A stretch of 32,065 nt of DNA from Listeria rocourtiae FSL F6-920 (GCF_000525975.1 NZ_AODK01000009.1:1-32065); one strand, 5' to 3'; numbered from the stretch's first letter, positions 18,452 to 26,550 are shown. Notes: a model not told the origin generated them from the sequence alone. A program made the numbers and translations.

Positions 18452-19153
18452 TTACCATTCAATGCTGTCAATCGAAACTGGATTTACCTGAATTTTGACA
18501 TCACGAACTTTGGCGTTATTAATCTCAATAATACGGTCAGCTATGGGTGTAATAGCAGTATTATGCGTTATAACAATCACTGTCGTACCAGTATTTCGGC
18601 ACGTATCTTGTAACAATTTTAAAACGGATTTCCCAGTGTTATAGTCAAGCGCACCAGTTGGCTCATCACAAAGCAATAATTTCGGCTGTTTAGCAAGAGC
18701 GCGCGCAATGGCGACACGCTGTTGCTCACCACCTGAGAGCTGGGCGGGAAAATTATCCATGCGTTCTTCCAAGCCAACCTGCTTCAAAACCACCTCAGCA
18801 TCTATCGCGTTTGGCGAAATTTGCGTAGCGAGTTCTACATTTTCTTTCGCAGTCAAACTTGGCACTAGATTATAAAATTGGAACACAAACCCAATGTCTT
18901 TTCTTCGATATCCTGTCAGTTGTTTGGCATTAAAAGCTGCAATGTCTGTTCCGTCAATATAAACATGCCCCTCATCGCTCATATCCATTCCACCCAAAAT
19001 ATTGAGAACAGTAGACTTTCCAGCACCAGAAGGCCCAACAATAATCACAAATTCACCTTGTTCAATTTGAAATGTAATACCATCGTTTGCCGTCACTGTT
19101 TTCTCGCCTAGTTGATAGCGCTTATATATCTGATCTATTTCGACAAAAGCCAT
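18452..19153 (-). CDS. ABC transporter ATP-binding protein (MacB/LolD type)
   Basis: A 233-residue ATPase with Walker [10 protein letters not shown] (40-48), Q-loop FVFQFYNL, signature LSGGEQQR (139-146), Walker B LLLCDEP (catalytic Glu164) and switch His in VITHN. The MacB/LolD subgroup is indicated by short length, [13 protein letters not shown] and the FtsX-type partner immediately downstream. The start at 19153 has GGAG 8 bases upstream; an in-frame ATG at 19171 lacks such a site. First gene of a two-gene operon. Confidence 0.88.
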   Translation of the reverse strand: MAFVEIDQIYKRYQLGEKTVTANDGITFQIEQGEFVIIVGPSGAGKSTVLNILGGMDMSDEGHVYIDGTDIAAFNAKQLTGYRRKDIGFVFQFYNLVPSLTAKENVELATQISPNAIDAEVVLKQVGLEERMDNFPAQLSGGEQQRVAIARALAKQPKLLLCDEPTGALDYNTGKSVLKLLQDTCRNTGTTVIVITHNTAITPIADRIIEINNAKVRDVKIQVNPVSIDSIEW

Positions 19154-19199
19154 TTTAGCATCTCCATCCACGTGTTAATTTTCGAACATTAATATTTTT

Positions 19200-19208
19200 A
19201 TTATAGCA
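19200..19208 (-). promoter_or_regulatory. Extended -10 promoter of the FtsX-type ABC operon
   Basis: On the minus strand TGCTATAAT (19208-19200) is an extended -10; no good -35 is present at the usual distance. It lies about 46 bases before the ATPase start. Confidence 0.45.
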
Positions 19209-19289
19209 CAAAATTTTCAAAAAAACTCCCAAATTTAAAAATAATAAACCGCTTTATTCCAGCTATACAGCCAACTTAAAAGCACATTA

Positions 19290-19303
19290 AGAACAAATGT
19301 TCG
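19290..19303. promoter_or_regulatory. LexA (SOS) box
   Basis: AGAACAAATGTTCG matches the Bacillus/Listeria LexA consensus CGAACRNRYGTTYG at every defined position except the first. It lies 8 bases before the -35 of the promoter for the regulator-holin cassette, so DNA damage should induce that cassette. Confidence 0.75.
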
Positions 19304-19311
19304 TTTTTTCC

Positions 19312-19340
19312 TTGACTTGGGATTAAGAGGGGTTTATAGT
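19312..19340 (+). promoter_or_regulatory. Sigma-A promoter of the SOS cassette
   Basis: TTGACT (19312-19317), a 17-bp spacer and TATAGT (19335-19340), about 39 bases before the first cassette gene and next to the LexA box. Confidence 0.75.
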
Positions 19341-19379
19341 AAGGTTACTCCTTAAAAATGGGACAAGGGAGAGATAAAC

Positions 19380-19682
19380 ATGGACAAAAAAAGACAGAGA
19401 GAAATCAACGTTCTATTCTCGCGGCTGGTTGATTTTCACAACGAACAAGAAGTTTCATTTTACCAATGTAAAGGCACATGTTTTGTATGTCGTAAAATCA
19501 GAAATCTGAGAAAAGAACAGAAGAAATTAGAGGATAATGATGAGGAAGCAAGTGAAGTGCGCACACAAGTATCCCTCATCAGCTACTTTTCACCTTACTC
19601 GAAGAAACAATTAGCAACTTGGGGCGACAAGGAAAGGCGGCACCTATATGAAGCGATTTTAACAAAAATAAAGCAGTCTTAG
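19380..19682 (+). CDS. Small Cys-motif protein of the SOS cassette (unknown, phage-like)
   Basis: I do not recognise the family with certainty. The 100-residue charged protein carries CKGTCFVC (C-x3-C-x2-C) at about residues 30-37, followed by a Lys/Arg/Glu-rich helix RKIRNLRKEQKKLEDND. Small zinc-finger-like proteins with such a motif often precede ArpU-type regulators in Firmicutes phages and plasmids, which fits the next gene. AGGGAGAGA lies before ATG 19380. It is the first gene after the LexA-box promoter and its stop is 10 bases before the ArpU-like gene. A metal-binding regulatory role is inference. Confidence 0.65.
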   Translation: MDKKRQREINVLFSRLVDFHNEQEVSFYQCKGTCFVCRKIRNLRKEQKKLEDNDEEASEVRTQVSLISYFSPYSKKQLATWGDKERRHLYEAILTKIKQS

Positions 19683-19692
19683 GGGGAACATA

Positions 19693-20051
19693 ATGGATGA
19701 GCAAATGCAAAGAAGCCGAGCGTTTATTGTTCAAGTACAACACATTATTACTAAGTCTACCGAAAAGAAGCATGCCAAGACGAACGAAAGAAAACGAATT
19801 GAGATTAACCAAAAAAAATCTCCGAAGAACCAGCATATATCGAAATTAAGCAAATAACAGAAGCGATAAATAAGCTAAACAGTGATCAGCGGGAGGTACT
19901 TTTAGCGAAATACATGTCGCGACGCAAGCTGACTAATATTGAGGTGTACATGAGTATAGGATGGAGTGAGTCTCATTACTATCGATTGAAGAAATCAGCA
20001 TTAGAAGGGTTGTTAATGGCATATGAAGCCGAGCAATTAGTATTTATATAA
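19693..20051 (+). CDS. ArpU/RinA-type phage transcriptional regulator, frameshifted as read
   Basis: From ATG 19693 (AGGGGGA upstream) the frame runs to a TAA at 19855. The downstream frame, from about 19816 to 20051, encodes the domain core: EAINKLNSDQREVLLAKYM, then TNIEVYMSIGWSESHYYRL, a sigma-70-region-4-like helix-turn-helix as in the ArpU and RinA regulators of late phage genes. The two join at an A8 run (19811-19818); one more A, or two fewer, restores a protein of about 119 residues. It probably binds DNA and activates a late or lysis promoter. Context: a LexA-box cassette with a holin-like gene after it. Confidence 0.65.
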
Positions 20052-20081
20052 GTTAAGGAGAATCATACTTGAAGGGGAGGT

Positions 20082-20345
20082 ATGATGAAGATGGAGAAGA
20101 AAAACTACTATAGTTTGGAAGTGATTATTACGGGACTAGAGAATTTAGTGGCGAACGCAACCGAAATCACATTCGGTATCCTTTTTATAGCCTTGCTAGT
20201 ATGGATGATGCGCAAGAATGACGAACGGGAAGAGCGTTACCAAAGGACAATTGATAATTTGAGTGAATTAGCTAGCGAGATTAAAATCATCGAGCAGGCA
20301 GTCAACGAGATGCGAGCAGATGTGATTGAACTAAAAGTAAAATAG
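20082..20345 (+). CDS. BhlA/UviB family holin-like protein
   Basis: An 87-residue protein with a membrane helix ITFGILFIALLVWMM (about residues 28-42) followed by the family-typical NDEREERYQRTIDNLSE and a coiled C-terminal tail ending ELKVK. The BhlA/UviB group comprises holin-like peptides linked to bacteriocin release (clostridial UviB) and phage lysis. Three starts are possible (ATG 20082, 20085, 20091); GGGGAGG ends at 20080, so 20085 or 20091 has better spacing than 20082. The gene follows the ArpU-like regulator by 30 bases. No endolysin gene follows; the next genes are on the other strand. Confidence 0.75.
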   Translation: MMKMEKKNYYSLEVIITGLENLVANATEITFGILFIALLVWMMRKNDEREERYQRTIDNLSELASEIKIIEQAVNEMRADVIELKVK

Positions 20346-20350
20346 AAAGA

Positions 20351-20390
20351 AAACAGCCCCGACACTTCACGGTGAGCATCAGGGCTGTAC
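20351..20390 (-). terminator. Terminator of the peptide-type ABC operon
   Basis: ACAGCCC (20353-20359) pairs with GGGCTGT (20382-20388). On the minus strand the hairpin is followed by TTTTCTTT, so it terminates the ABC operon. On the plus strand the tail is poor, so read-through from the holin-like gene is possible. Confidence 0.75.
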
Positions 20391-20396
20391 ATATAG

Positions 20397-21302
20397 TTAT
20401 TTATGGATATCTCGAGGTTCGAGCCCCTTACGGAAGACATCACCAAGTACATTAAATGATAGGATAGTTAGTAAAATCAAGGCACCTGGGAATAGGGCTA
20501 AATAAGTAGCATCACCGATATAGCCTTGCGCGTTGTTCAACATGCTACCCCAAGAGGAATTAGGTTGTTGAACGCCTAATCCTAAGAAGCTGAGCGCTGA
20601 TTCGGTAAGAATGGCGGCAGCAATATTCAAAGAAGCGGCTACAACAATCGAAGGCATTGCATTGGGGATAATATGGCGAACAATGATATGCCAAACGCCT
20701 GCGCCACTCGATTTTGAGTAGAGTATGAATTCGCGCTCCTTTAGTGATAGAGTTTCTGCACGGACAATTCGGGCGACATCCATCCAAGATAGCAGCCCGA
20801 TAATCAAGATAATATTACCGATGCCTGGTTTTAAATAAGCATTCAAAATCATTAACAAAAAGAATGATGGAATAGACATGAAAATATCTAAGAACCGCAT
20901 TAACAGACTATCGACAATACCACCGAAGAAACCACTGATTGTTCCAGCTATCGTTCCCACAACAAGGGCAATTAACATAGCGAGGAAGCCAACAGTTAAT
21001 GATACACGGCCTCCATAGAGCACACGCGTGAAGTAATCGCGACCATGATCATCTGTTCCAAACCAATGCGAGCTACTTGGTGGAAGTAGCTTGTCTTGAA
21101 TAGATAAAGCATTTGGATCATATGGCGATAAGAATGCTAGGCTACAAGCAAGAGCTAAAAAGAGTAGTATTCCAATCGATATGAGTCCGCGTTTTTCACT
21201 TAATAAGAAATGCCAAAATGTACGTTCACGCGGCAGCTGTGCTTTTTCAGGAGGTCGAACATTTTTAGGTTTTGTGAATTTACTTAAATCTGCTTTCATC
21301 AT
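20397..21302 (-). CDS. Peptide-type ABC transporter permease, OppC/DppC-like
   Basis: A 301-residue inner-membrane permease: an OppC N-terminal helix region (LLSEKRGLISIGILLFLALA near residue 33), the WFGTDDHGRDYFTRVLYGGR segment diagnostic of OppC/DppC, and a BPD_transp_1 domain with the EAA loop SSGAGVWHIIVRHIIPNAMPS that contacts the ATPase. It would form the channel with the adjacent OppB-like protein. AGGGAGG of its ribosome site is inside the end of the upstream gene, one base after which this gene starts, showing coupling. The operon ends here: there are no OppD/OppF ATPase genes. L. monocytogenes lmo0137 (ctpP2) is a likely counterpart by layout. Confidence 0.88.
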   Translation of the reverse strand: MMKADLSKFTKPKNVRPPEKAQLPRERTFWHFLLSEKRGLISIGILLFLALACSLAFLSPYDPNALSIQDKLLPPSSSHWFGTDDHGRDYFTRVLYGGRVSLTVGFLAMLIALVVGTIAGTISGFFGGIVDSLLMRFLDIFMSIPSFFLLMILNAYLKPGIGNIILIIGLLSWMDVARIVRAETLSLKEREFILYSKSSGAGVWHIIVRHIIPNAMPSIVVAASLNIAAAILTESALSFLGLGVQQPNSSWGSMLNNAQGYIGDATYLALFPGALILLTILSFNVLGDVFRKGLEPRDIHK

Positions 21303-21303
21303 G

Positions 21304-22254
21304 TTAGCTAACCTCCCTTATACGTGGGTCAATGATAGTATAGGCGACATCGGCAAGTAAGTTACCAATAATTAGTAACAAGGCAGAGAACATTGTGATG
21401 GCCATAATCATTGGATAATCCAGTTGGAAAATCGCGTTGATTCCAAGAGAGCCCATACCCGGCCAAGAAAATACGCTTTCTGTGATAAAGGCTCCAGTGA
21501 TGATTTGTGGCAAGTACATACCGAGAAGCGTGATAACTGGAAGCAACGAATTTTTTAGGACATGGTCGCGCATAATCTGTGCTTTAGAAAGTCCTTTCGC
21601 ATAGCCAAACAAAACATATTCTTCTTTCAACTGGTTGATCGTGTTGGACCTGACGTAGCGGTAATAGGATGCGCAACCTTGGAAAGTAAGCGCGGTGACT
21701 GGGAGGATTGCATGTTTTGCTATATCCCAGAATGATTCGACGCCAATTGTTCGCATTCCTAAACTTGGAAGCCAATGAAGGCGAATTGCAAAGATATCAA
21801 TTAAAATCATAGCGAACCAAAAAATAGGAATCGAGATGCCAACATAAGAAATAGCATTTAAAACGCGATCTAGTTTTGTATCTTCATAGGCTGCAGCTAA
21901 TAGACCAAGTGGAATGGATAAGAGCAATGTAAAAAACAGAGCAGTTCCCATCAAGCCAATTGTTGCAGGGAGGCGCTCGATAATTTGGCCGAGGACGGGT
22001 TGGTTATTGATTAAAGAGTAACCGAAATTTCCTTGGAACACATTTCCTAGCCATTTGAAGTACTGTACATAAATCGGTTGATCGAGACCAAGGTTTTGCC
22101 GTATCCGTTCGACATCGTCAGGATTCATATTTGGTGTGACAAAAGAGGAGATTGGATCTCCAGGTGCCAATTGAACTAATGCGAATGATACTAGCGAGAT
22201 AACGAATAGCATTGGTATAATTTGTAATACACGTTTGAAGATAGTTTGTATCAT
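21304..22254 (-). CDS. Peptide-type ABC transporter permease, OppB/DppB-like
   Basis: A 316-residue permease with about six membrane helices. It shows the OppB hallmark FALVQLAPGDPISSFV near residue 25, VERIRQNLGLDQPIYVQYFKWL and the EAA loop YAKGLSKAQIMRDHVLKNSLLPVI. It is the second gene of the operon, separated from the binding-protein gene by a 139-base gap holding a long hairpin, and one base before the OppC-like gene. Likely counterpart of L. monocytogenes lmo0136 (ctpP1). Confidence 0.88.
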   Translation of the reverse strand: MIQTIFKRVLQIIPMLFVISLVSFALVQLAPGDPISSFVTPNMNPDDVERIRQNLGLDQPIYVQYFKWLGNVFQGNFGYSLINNQPVLGQIIERLPATIGLMGTALFFTLLLSIPLGLLAAAYEDTKLDRVLNAISYVGISIPIFWFAMILIDIFAIRLHWLPSLGMRTIGVESFWDIAKHAILPVTALTFQGCASYYRYVRSNTINQLKEEYVLFGYAKGLSKAQIMRDHVLKNSLLPVITLLGMYLPQIITGAFITESVFSWPGMGSLGINAIFQLDYPMIMAITMFSALLLIIGNLLADVAYTIIDPRIREVS

Positions 22255-22296
22255 GAAGAAAAGCCCCTTACCAAGAAAATATAGTGAAACAACGTA

Positions 22297-22352
22297 AAGC
22301 CCTCACTGAACGGGAAAATTGGAGCTTAGCTTTCCTGTCAGTTTGGGGCTTC
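22297..22352 (-). promoter_or_regulatory. Intercistronic hairpin between binding-protein and permease genes
   Basis: AGCCC and GGGCT ends enclose an extended imperfect stem with CACTGA/TCAGTT and GGGAAA/TTTCC. On the minus strand it lies just after the lipoprotein stop and lacks a U-tract. Such hairpins often raise the level of the binding-protein mRNA over that of the permease genes. Confidence 0.55.
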
Positions 22353-22393
22353 ATTATACACATTTAGTTATTATAGCATGCAAGAGGCTACTT

Positions 22394-23956
22394 TTACTTA
22401 ATATAAAGCTTGGATAAATCACGGAACATTGTTACAGGTTGCGGTGTTGCTTCTTTTGTGCCTTGATATTTTTTATCAATCGCAAGTACGGCATTATCAT
22501 AAGAGATTGGATAAATCACAGCGTCATCTGCGATTGTTGTTTGAATTTGCTCGTAGATGCTTTGGCGTTTCGTTTCATCAGCAGTTACAGCGCCTTCGTT
22601 CCATAATTTATCTAGTGCGGGATTACTGTAATTCGAGTAGTTGTATGGTTCGCCTGTCATGTATAGTGTTTTATATGGATCAGGGTCATTACCCATGATG
22701 TAGCCGCCAAGCATTAATGAGTAGGCATCACTTTTACGATCAAGTGTGATGTTATTCATCGCTGTTGGGTCGGTTGGCTTTAATTCTAGGGAAACACCGA
22801 TGGATTTCAATTGTTCTTGGATATAGAGCGCAATACTTTCTTGTGCTTTGCTGTTGTTTAGATAAATGATGTTGAGTTTATCAGAAGATTTATAGCCGCT
22901 TTTTGCTAGAAGTTCTTTAGCTTTAGTTATATCTTGGCTATATGTTTCTACTTTATCCGTGAAGAATTTTGTGTTTTCGGTTAAGAAAGAGCTTGCAGGT
23001 TTTGCGTATTCTTGGGAGCCGTATGCTGCATCAATTAAATCTTTGCGATCTAATGTAAGCGAGATAGCTTGGCGCAAGTCTTTGGACTTAAGAGCTGTGA
23101 CATTTTGATTGAATGCAACGTAGCTTAAACGATTTTCTGGATAAGTGATAATATTGACGTCACTAGCTTTCTCAACTTTACTACGTTCAGCAGGTTGAAT
23201 GGATTTCAAGTTGATTTCGCCATTTTGTAAAGCGAGATTAGCTGCATTTTGATCTTTAGTAATGCGATATGTGACTTTATCAAGTTTTGGTTTACCGTCG
23301 AAATAATCATCGAACTTCTCTAATGAGTAGTATTCACCTGATTTATAGTTTACGAATTTATATGGACCAGATCCTACGGGCTCATTGTTTTTATCACTCT
23401 TACCGATATCAGCAACACCTTCAAAAATGTGTTTTGGGATAGGGAAGAATGTGTTTAGTGTATTTTCAAAGGCAGGTGCGACTTGAGGTAATGTGAATTT
23501 CACAGTTGTTGCGTTTTCAGCGGTTGCTTTCACAGGTTTATTATTGAATACCCAGTTTCCGCGGAAAGGACTGTTCTGTTTTTCATCAAGAATAGCGTTA
23601 ACACTGAAAACAACATCATCAGCAGTTAATGGTTTGCCATCATGCCATTTCAGATCATTTTTTAGTGTGACTGTGTAGGTTAAACTATCAGCAGAGATAT
23701 CTAGTTTATCTGCGAGTGCTGGCTTACCGTCATACTCCCAAAATAGCGGTGCGTAAAGGGCCTGTTGGATAGTAAGTGTGACGCGGTCGCTTGAGTAAAG
23801 TGGGTTAACAACTTCTGGGTCACCGGGAACACCGATAATAATAGAATTGTTGTCTTTGGAGCCACTCGCACTGTCAGAAGAACTCCCAGATCCTCCGCAA
23901 GCTGCTAATACTAACATTAAGGCTAACGTGAAAACGAATAAAATACTTTTTTTCAT
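22394..23956 (-). CDS. Extracellular solute-binding lipoprotein (SBP_bac_5, OppA/DppA-like)
   Basis: A 520-residue lipoprotein: signal peptide with lipobox LAAC (lipidated Cys20), a Ser/Gly linker and the family-5 fold (IIIGVPGDPEVVNPLY, NDLKWHDGKPLTADDVVFS, PVGSGPYKF, DLRQAISLTLDRK). It captures peptides or similar solutes outside the membrane for the two permeases that follow. An operon of lipoprotein plus two permeases without ATPases matches L. monocytogenes lmo0135-0137, where the lipoprotein CtpA is reported to support cysteine uptake; orthology is inferred from layout. AGGGGAG lies 6 bases before the ATG. Promoter and inverted repeats lie upstream. Confidence 0.88.
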   Translation of the reverse strand: MKKSILFVFTLALMLVLAACGGSGSSSDSASGSKDNNSIIIGVPGDPEVVNPLYSSDRVTLTIQQALYAPLFWEYDGKPALADKLDISADSLTYTVTLKNDLKWHDGKPLTADDVVFSVNAILDEKQNSPFRGNWVFNNKPVKATAENATTVKFTLPQVAPAFENTLNTFFPIPKHIFEGVADIGKSDKNNEPVGSGPYKFVNYKSGEYYSLEKFDDYFDGKPKLDKVTYRITKDQNAANLALQNGEINLKSIQPAERSKVEKASDVNIITYPENRLSYVAFNQNVTALKSKDLRQAISLTLDRKDLIDAAYGSQEYAKPASSFLTENTKFFTDKVETYSQDITKAKELLAKSGYKSSDKLNIIYLNNSKAQESIALYIQEQLKSIGVSLELKPTDPTAMNNITLDRKSDAYSLMLGGYIMGNDPDPYKTLYMTGEPYNYSNYSNPALDKLWNEGAVTADETKRQSIYEQIQTTIADDAVIYPISYDNAVLAIDKKYQGTKEATPQPVTMFRDLSKLYIK

Positions 23957-24026
23957 ACTTTCTCCCCTTTTCTGAAGTGTTGACTTTTTTAATTCTTACT
24001 TTGGAAGTAGGAATTGGTTATACTTA

Positions 24027-24055
24027 AAAATACCTTGATTCGGATTTAAAGTCAA
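24027..24055 (-). promoter_or_regulatory. Promoter of the peptide-type ABC operon
   Basis: On the minus strand TTGACT (24055-24050), a 17-bp spacer and TATTTT (24032-24027). The -35 is one arm of the inverted repeat AGTCAA-N6-TTGACT (24050-24067). A second imperfect repeat, ATTCTTACTT/AAGTAGGAAT (23992-24014), lies downstream of the start. Both are candidate operators. Confidence 0.55.
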
Positions 24056-24142
24056 GCTATTTTGACTGGTGGAGAGAACTATTTTTGATGCTGCTTTTTT
24101 TGATATAATAATGGAAATAGAGCAATAGGAGCGGTGATGTGA

Positions 24143-25102
24143 GTGATCGATTATAAGGCTGTTGTGGGAACGTCAGCATATGACTTTTTAAGGGAAAATG
24201 AAGATTTGCGTGGAATTGCTTATTTAGTGGCTAGCGGGTCTCATGGGTATGGAACGAATAATGAGACGAGTGATTTGGATTTGCGTGGGTTTTTAATAGA
24301 GGATGAGCGATATTTATATGGATTGCATAAGTTTGAGCAGTTTGAGGAAAAGAAGACAGACACAGTTATTTTTGGAGCGCAAAAGTTTATTAAACTATGT
24401 GCGCAGGGAAATCCTAATATGCTGGAATTGCTGGGGGGCGAGGAGGAGGAAATAGTTATTTGTTCGGATGTTGGTAGAATAGTCAGGGCTCATGCCGATT
24501 TATTTCTATCAAAGCGGGTAGAGCAGACGTTCGGAAATTATGCGAATGCACAGTTGAAACGCTTGCAAAATGCTTTGGTTCGGAACGAAGCATCAGAGGC
24601 AATGCAGGAGCAACATATTTTAGAGACGCTAAAGAGGCAGATGGGGCATTTTGATGGGAAATATGCGAAATTGGAGGAAGGCGGGTTAGGATTAAGGGTT
24701 GAAAATGAGCAAATTGTTTTGGATGCAGCTTTACATGGTTATCCGTTGCGGGATTTTGTAGGGATTTATGGCGAGATGCAAGGAACGATAAGAACTTATA
24801 ATAAACTAGGGATGGCAGATAGCCAGAAAAGTTCACCACGACTTTATAAACACGCGATGCATTTAGTGCGAATGTTGGTAACGGGGAGAGATATTTTAGA
24901 GGGGAAAGGAATCATTACGAAGCGGCGGACAGAACATGACTTATTAATGAAGATTCGGAATGGGCAGCTTTCATTTGAGGAGATTTTTGAGAAGGTTGCA
25001 GTTTTACAGAAAGAGTTTGAGCGTGCGGCTAGGGAAACAGTACTTCCTGATCGAGTGGACATGGGTAAGGTAGAGGACTTGTTGATCTCGTTGTATAAAT
25101 AA
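24143..25102 (+). CDS. Predicted nucleotidyltransferase (COG3541 / YcgL-type, Pol-beta superfamily)
   Basis: A 319-residue protein with an N-terminal minimal nucleotidyltransferase core: GSHGYGTNNETSDLDLRG at about residues 33-50 contains the GS motif and the paired metal-binding Asp (SDLDLRG). A helical C-terminal half follows, with HDLLMKIRNGQLSFEEIF. Members of COG3541 include RlaP-like RNA-repair polymerases of unclear substrate. The start is GTG 24143 (AGGAG 11 bases upstream, GGTGAT 4 bases upstream); an ATG six bases before is followed at once by a stop. A TATAAT at 24104-24109 is a probable -10. The gene is divergent from the ABC operon and monocistronic. Confidence 0.75.
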   Translation: MIDYKAVVGTSAYDFLRENEDLRGIAYLVASGSHGYGTNNETSDLDLRGFLIEDERYLYGLHKFEQFEEKKTDTVIFGAQKFIKLCAQGNPNMLELLGGEEEEIVICSDVGRIVRAHADLFLSKRVEQTFGNYANAQLKRLQNALVRNEASEAMQEQHILETLKRQMGHFDGKYAKLEEGGLGLRVENEQIVLDAALHGYPLRDFVGIYGEMQGTIRTYNKLGMADSQKSSPRLYKHAMHLVRMLVTGRDILEGKGIITKRRTEHDLLMKIRNGQLSFEEIFEKVAVLQKEFERAARETVLPDRVDMGKVEDLLISLYK

Positions 25103-25103
25103 A

Positions 25104-25134
25104 CATCCTAGCATAGATGCACTATGCTAGGATG
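25104..25134. terminator. Bidirectional terminator, 13-bp perfect stem
   Basis: CATCCTAGCATAG (25104-25116) pairs perfectly with CTATGCTAGGATG (25122-25134) around a 5-nt loop. It begins one base after the nucleotidyltransferase stop and serves the convergent gene too, which has the better T-rich tail on the minus strand. Confidence 0.8.
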
Positions 25135-25145
25135 GATAAAATATT

Positions 25146-25704
25146 TTAATCATCTTTTTTGCCGAACCAGCCTTTTTTAGCGCTTTTTTTTGGCATCATC
25201 TTCTGCTTGCTGGGCTTGGTTTATTTCGCGAGCAACAAGATTTGCATCCATGCGAATGACGCGGCCACCTAATTTGTTATTTACTAATTCGTTAATGTAT
25301 TCATTGTGCTCTTCCTCGGCGATTAGGATAACACCAGTTTGATCTTCGGGTATTGTTTCCAATGTTTTTTCGAAAACGTTCATAGCGTCACGTATTTCTT
25401 TGGCATCTTGAGTAGAACCAATGATTGCGCCGGTCATCCAGCCTAATAGAACGCCTAGCGGGCCGCCTAGGATACCGACTAGCATACCAATCAGACTTCC
25501 TTTCATGTTTTTATCGCCACCTGTGAAATCTAGAAAGTCTTTGGCGTTTATTTTATGATTGTGATCGTGTTCTACAACCGCCATTTGTTCACCTCGGATT
25601 TTTCTTTCCGCGTGCAGGGTTTTAATTTCTGAGAATGCTTGGTAGGACTTGCTTTCTGTTTCGAAGTTCATGATGAGTACTGTTTTATTTGTTTGTTTAC
25701 TCAT
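25146..25704 (-). CDS. DUF1269-like glycine-zipper membrane protein, C-terminus frameshifted as read
   Basis: As read the protein is 175 residues, ending at a TAA at 25177. Just before that stop, an A8 run (25184-25191 on the plus strand) with one A fewer would extend it through SAKKGWFGKKDD to a stop at 25146, 185 residues; that Lys-rich tail looks genuine. An N-terminal alpha/beta domain is followed by a Gly-rich membrane segment LIGMLVGILGGPLGVLLGWMTGAIIG and a second domain with VILIAEEE, the DUF1269 layout. Function unknown; relatives are often linked to general stress. AGGAGG lies 9 bases before the ATG. Confidence 0.7.
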
Positions 25705-25864
25705 ATTGAATAGCCTCCTAATATTTTCTCTGGAATATCGGCAATATACGTCTTGCTTTTAGTATACTCGTTCTATGTGTTAAAACAAAATATTAACTAT
25801 TTTTAGTTTTGTCTGATGTGACTAGGGAAATGATTGATTAGGAAATGAAAGGTGGAGGAATATT

Positions 25865-26230
25865 ATGATAGAAGGTTTTGAGGGGATTAACATTGCTGTA
25901 AATGATCCAGAAACGTTTGTCCTTTTTTACAAAGATCAGTTAGGTGTGCCGTTGGTGTTTGAAGGTCACGGTAATTATGTTGGCGCAAAATTGGCTTTTT
26001 CTAGGAATGATCCTGGAATTATTGTTTGGGATAAAGCGAGTGGGGATGTGGCGGTACATGATCTTACGGAATTTGTTTTCCGGTCAGCAGATTTAGATAA
26101 AACGTATGAAACATTGAAGTTCAACGGTGTGGATATCCAGCCACCTTTTTTAGCAGATTGGGGTGGAAAAGAGTTGCGTTGTGCTGATCCTGAGGGAAAC
26201 AGTATTTTAATCTTAGAAGAGGCATATTAA
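25865..26230 (+). CDS. VOC/glyoxalase family protein
   Basis: A 121-residue single-chain VOC fold (two beta-alpha-beta-beta-beta modules), the size of glyoxalase/bleomycin-resistance-type proteins. The N-terminal module has INIAVNDPETFVLFYKDQLGVPLV and the C-terminal end has CADPEGNSILILEE, with Glu at the usual metal-ligand position. His at the start of module one (commonly xHxxL) is not seen, so metal binding and catalysis are uncertain. AGGTGGAGG lies 8 bases before ATG 25865. Monocistronic, with a terminator after it. Confidence 0.75.
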   Translation: MIEGFEGINIAVNDPETFVLFYKDQLGVPLVFEGHGNYVGAKLAFSRNDPGIIVWDKASGDVAVHDLTEFVFRSADLDKTYETLKFNGVDIQPPFLADWGGKELRCADPEGNSILILEEAY

Positions 26231-26246
26231 TTGGATTTATTTGGTG

Positions 26247-26277
26247 ATAGCCGGTTGAACGACTGGCTATTTTTTTG
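26247..26277 (+). terminator. Terminator after the VOC gene
   Basis: ATAGCC (26247-26252) pairs with GGCTAT (26265-26270), with two further inner pairs after a mismatch, followed by seven T. Confidence 0.8.
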
Positions 26278-26303
26278 TTTGCCTAAAATCAATTTTTAAT
26301 AGC

Positions 26304-26329
26304 TATTATATCATAATTATGATATAATA
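26304..26329. promoter_or_regulatory. Perfect 26-bp palindrome, autoregulatory operator
   Basis: TATTATATCATAA is followed directly by its exact inverse complement. It contains a TATAAT (26323-26328) usable as the -10 of the antitoxin gene, and ATGATAAT direct repeats continue to 26346. Such symmetric sites at the promoter are typical of antitoxin autorepression. Confidence 0.7.
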
Positions 26330-26362
26330 ATGATAATATTATGATAATAGGAGGGCAAGGAG

Positions 26363-26542
26363 ATGCCTGAAATTAGACCTGTTTCTGACTTGAGAAATAA
26401 TTTTACCGATATTTCCAAAATTGTCCACGAACGCAGTGAACCTATTTTTTTAACAAAAAATGGGCATGGAGATATGGTAGTTATGAGTATCGAAACATAT
26501 GAAGAAATGTGCCAATATGAGACACGCACGCTTACGAAATAA
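26363..26542 (+). CDS. Phd/YefM-family antitoxin
   Basis: A 59-residue protein translating as MPEIRPVSDLRNNFTDISK and so on. The N-terminal Phd/YefM DNA-binding part (PVSDLRNNF, then a helix before EPIFLTKNGHGDMVVMS) matches the family; the C-terminal toxin-neutralising tail is short. AGGGCAAGGAG ends just before ATG 26363. A RelE, ParE, Txe or Doc toxin normally follows within a few bases. None is present: the next gene, 8 bases on, is a GNAT acetyltransferase. The gene is either an orphan whose toxin was lost, or part of an unusual pair. It lies under the palindromic promoter site. Confidence 0.8.
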   Translation: MPEIRPVSDLRNNFTDISKIVHERSEPIFLTKNGHGDMVVMSIETYEEMCQYETRTLTK

Positions 26543-26550
26543 ATAGGAAA

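Noticed and set aside
19467-19491. C-x3-C-x2-C as a radical-SAM motif in the first SOS-cassette protein
   Set aside because: The protein is only 100 residues, with no TIM-barrel sequence around the motif; a small metal-binding role is more likely.
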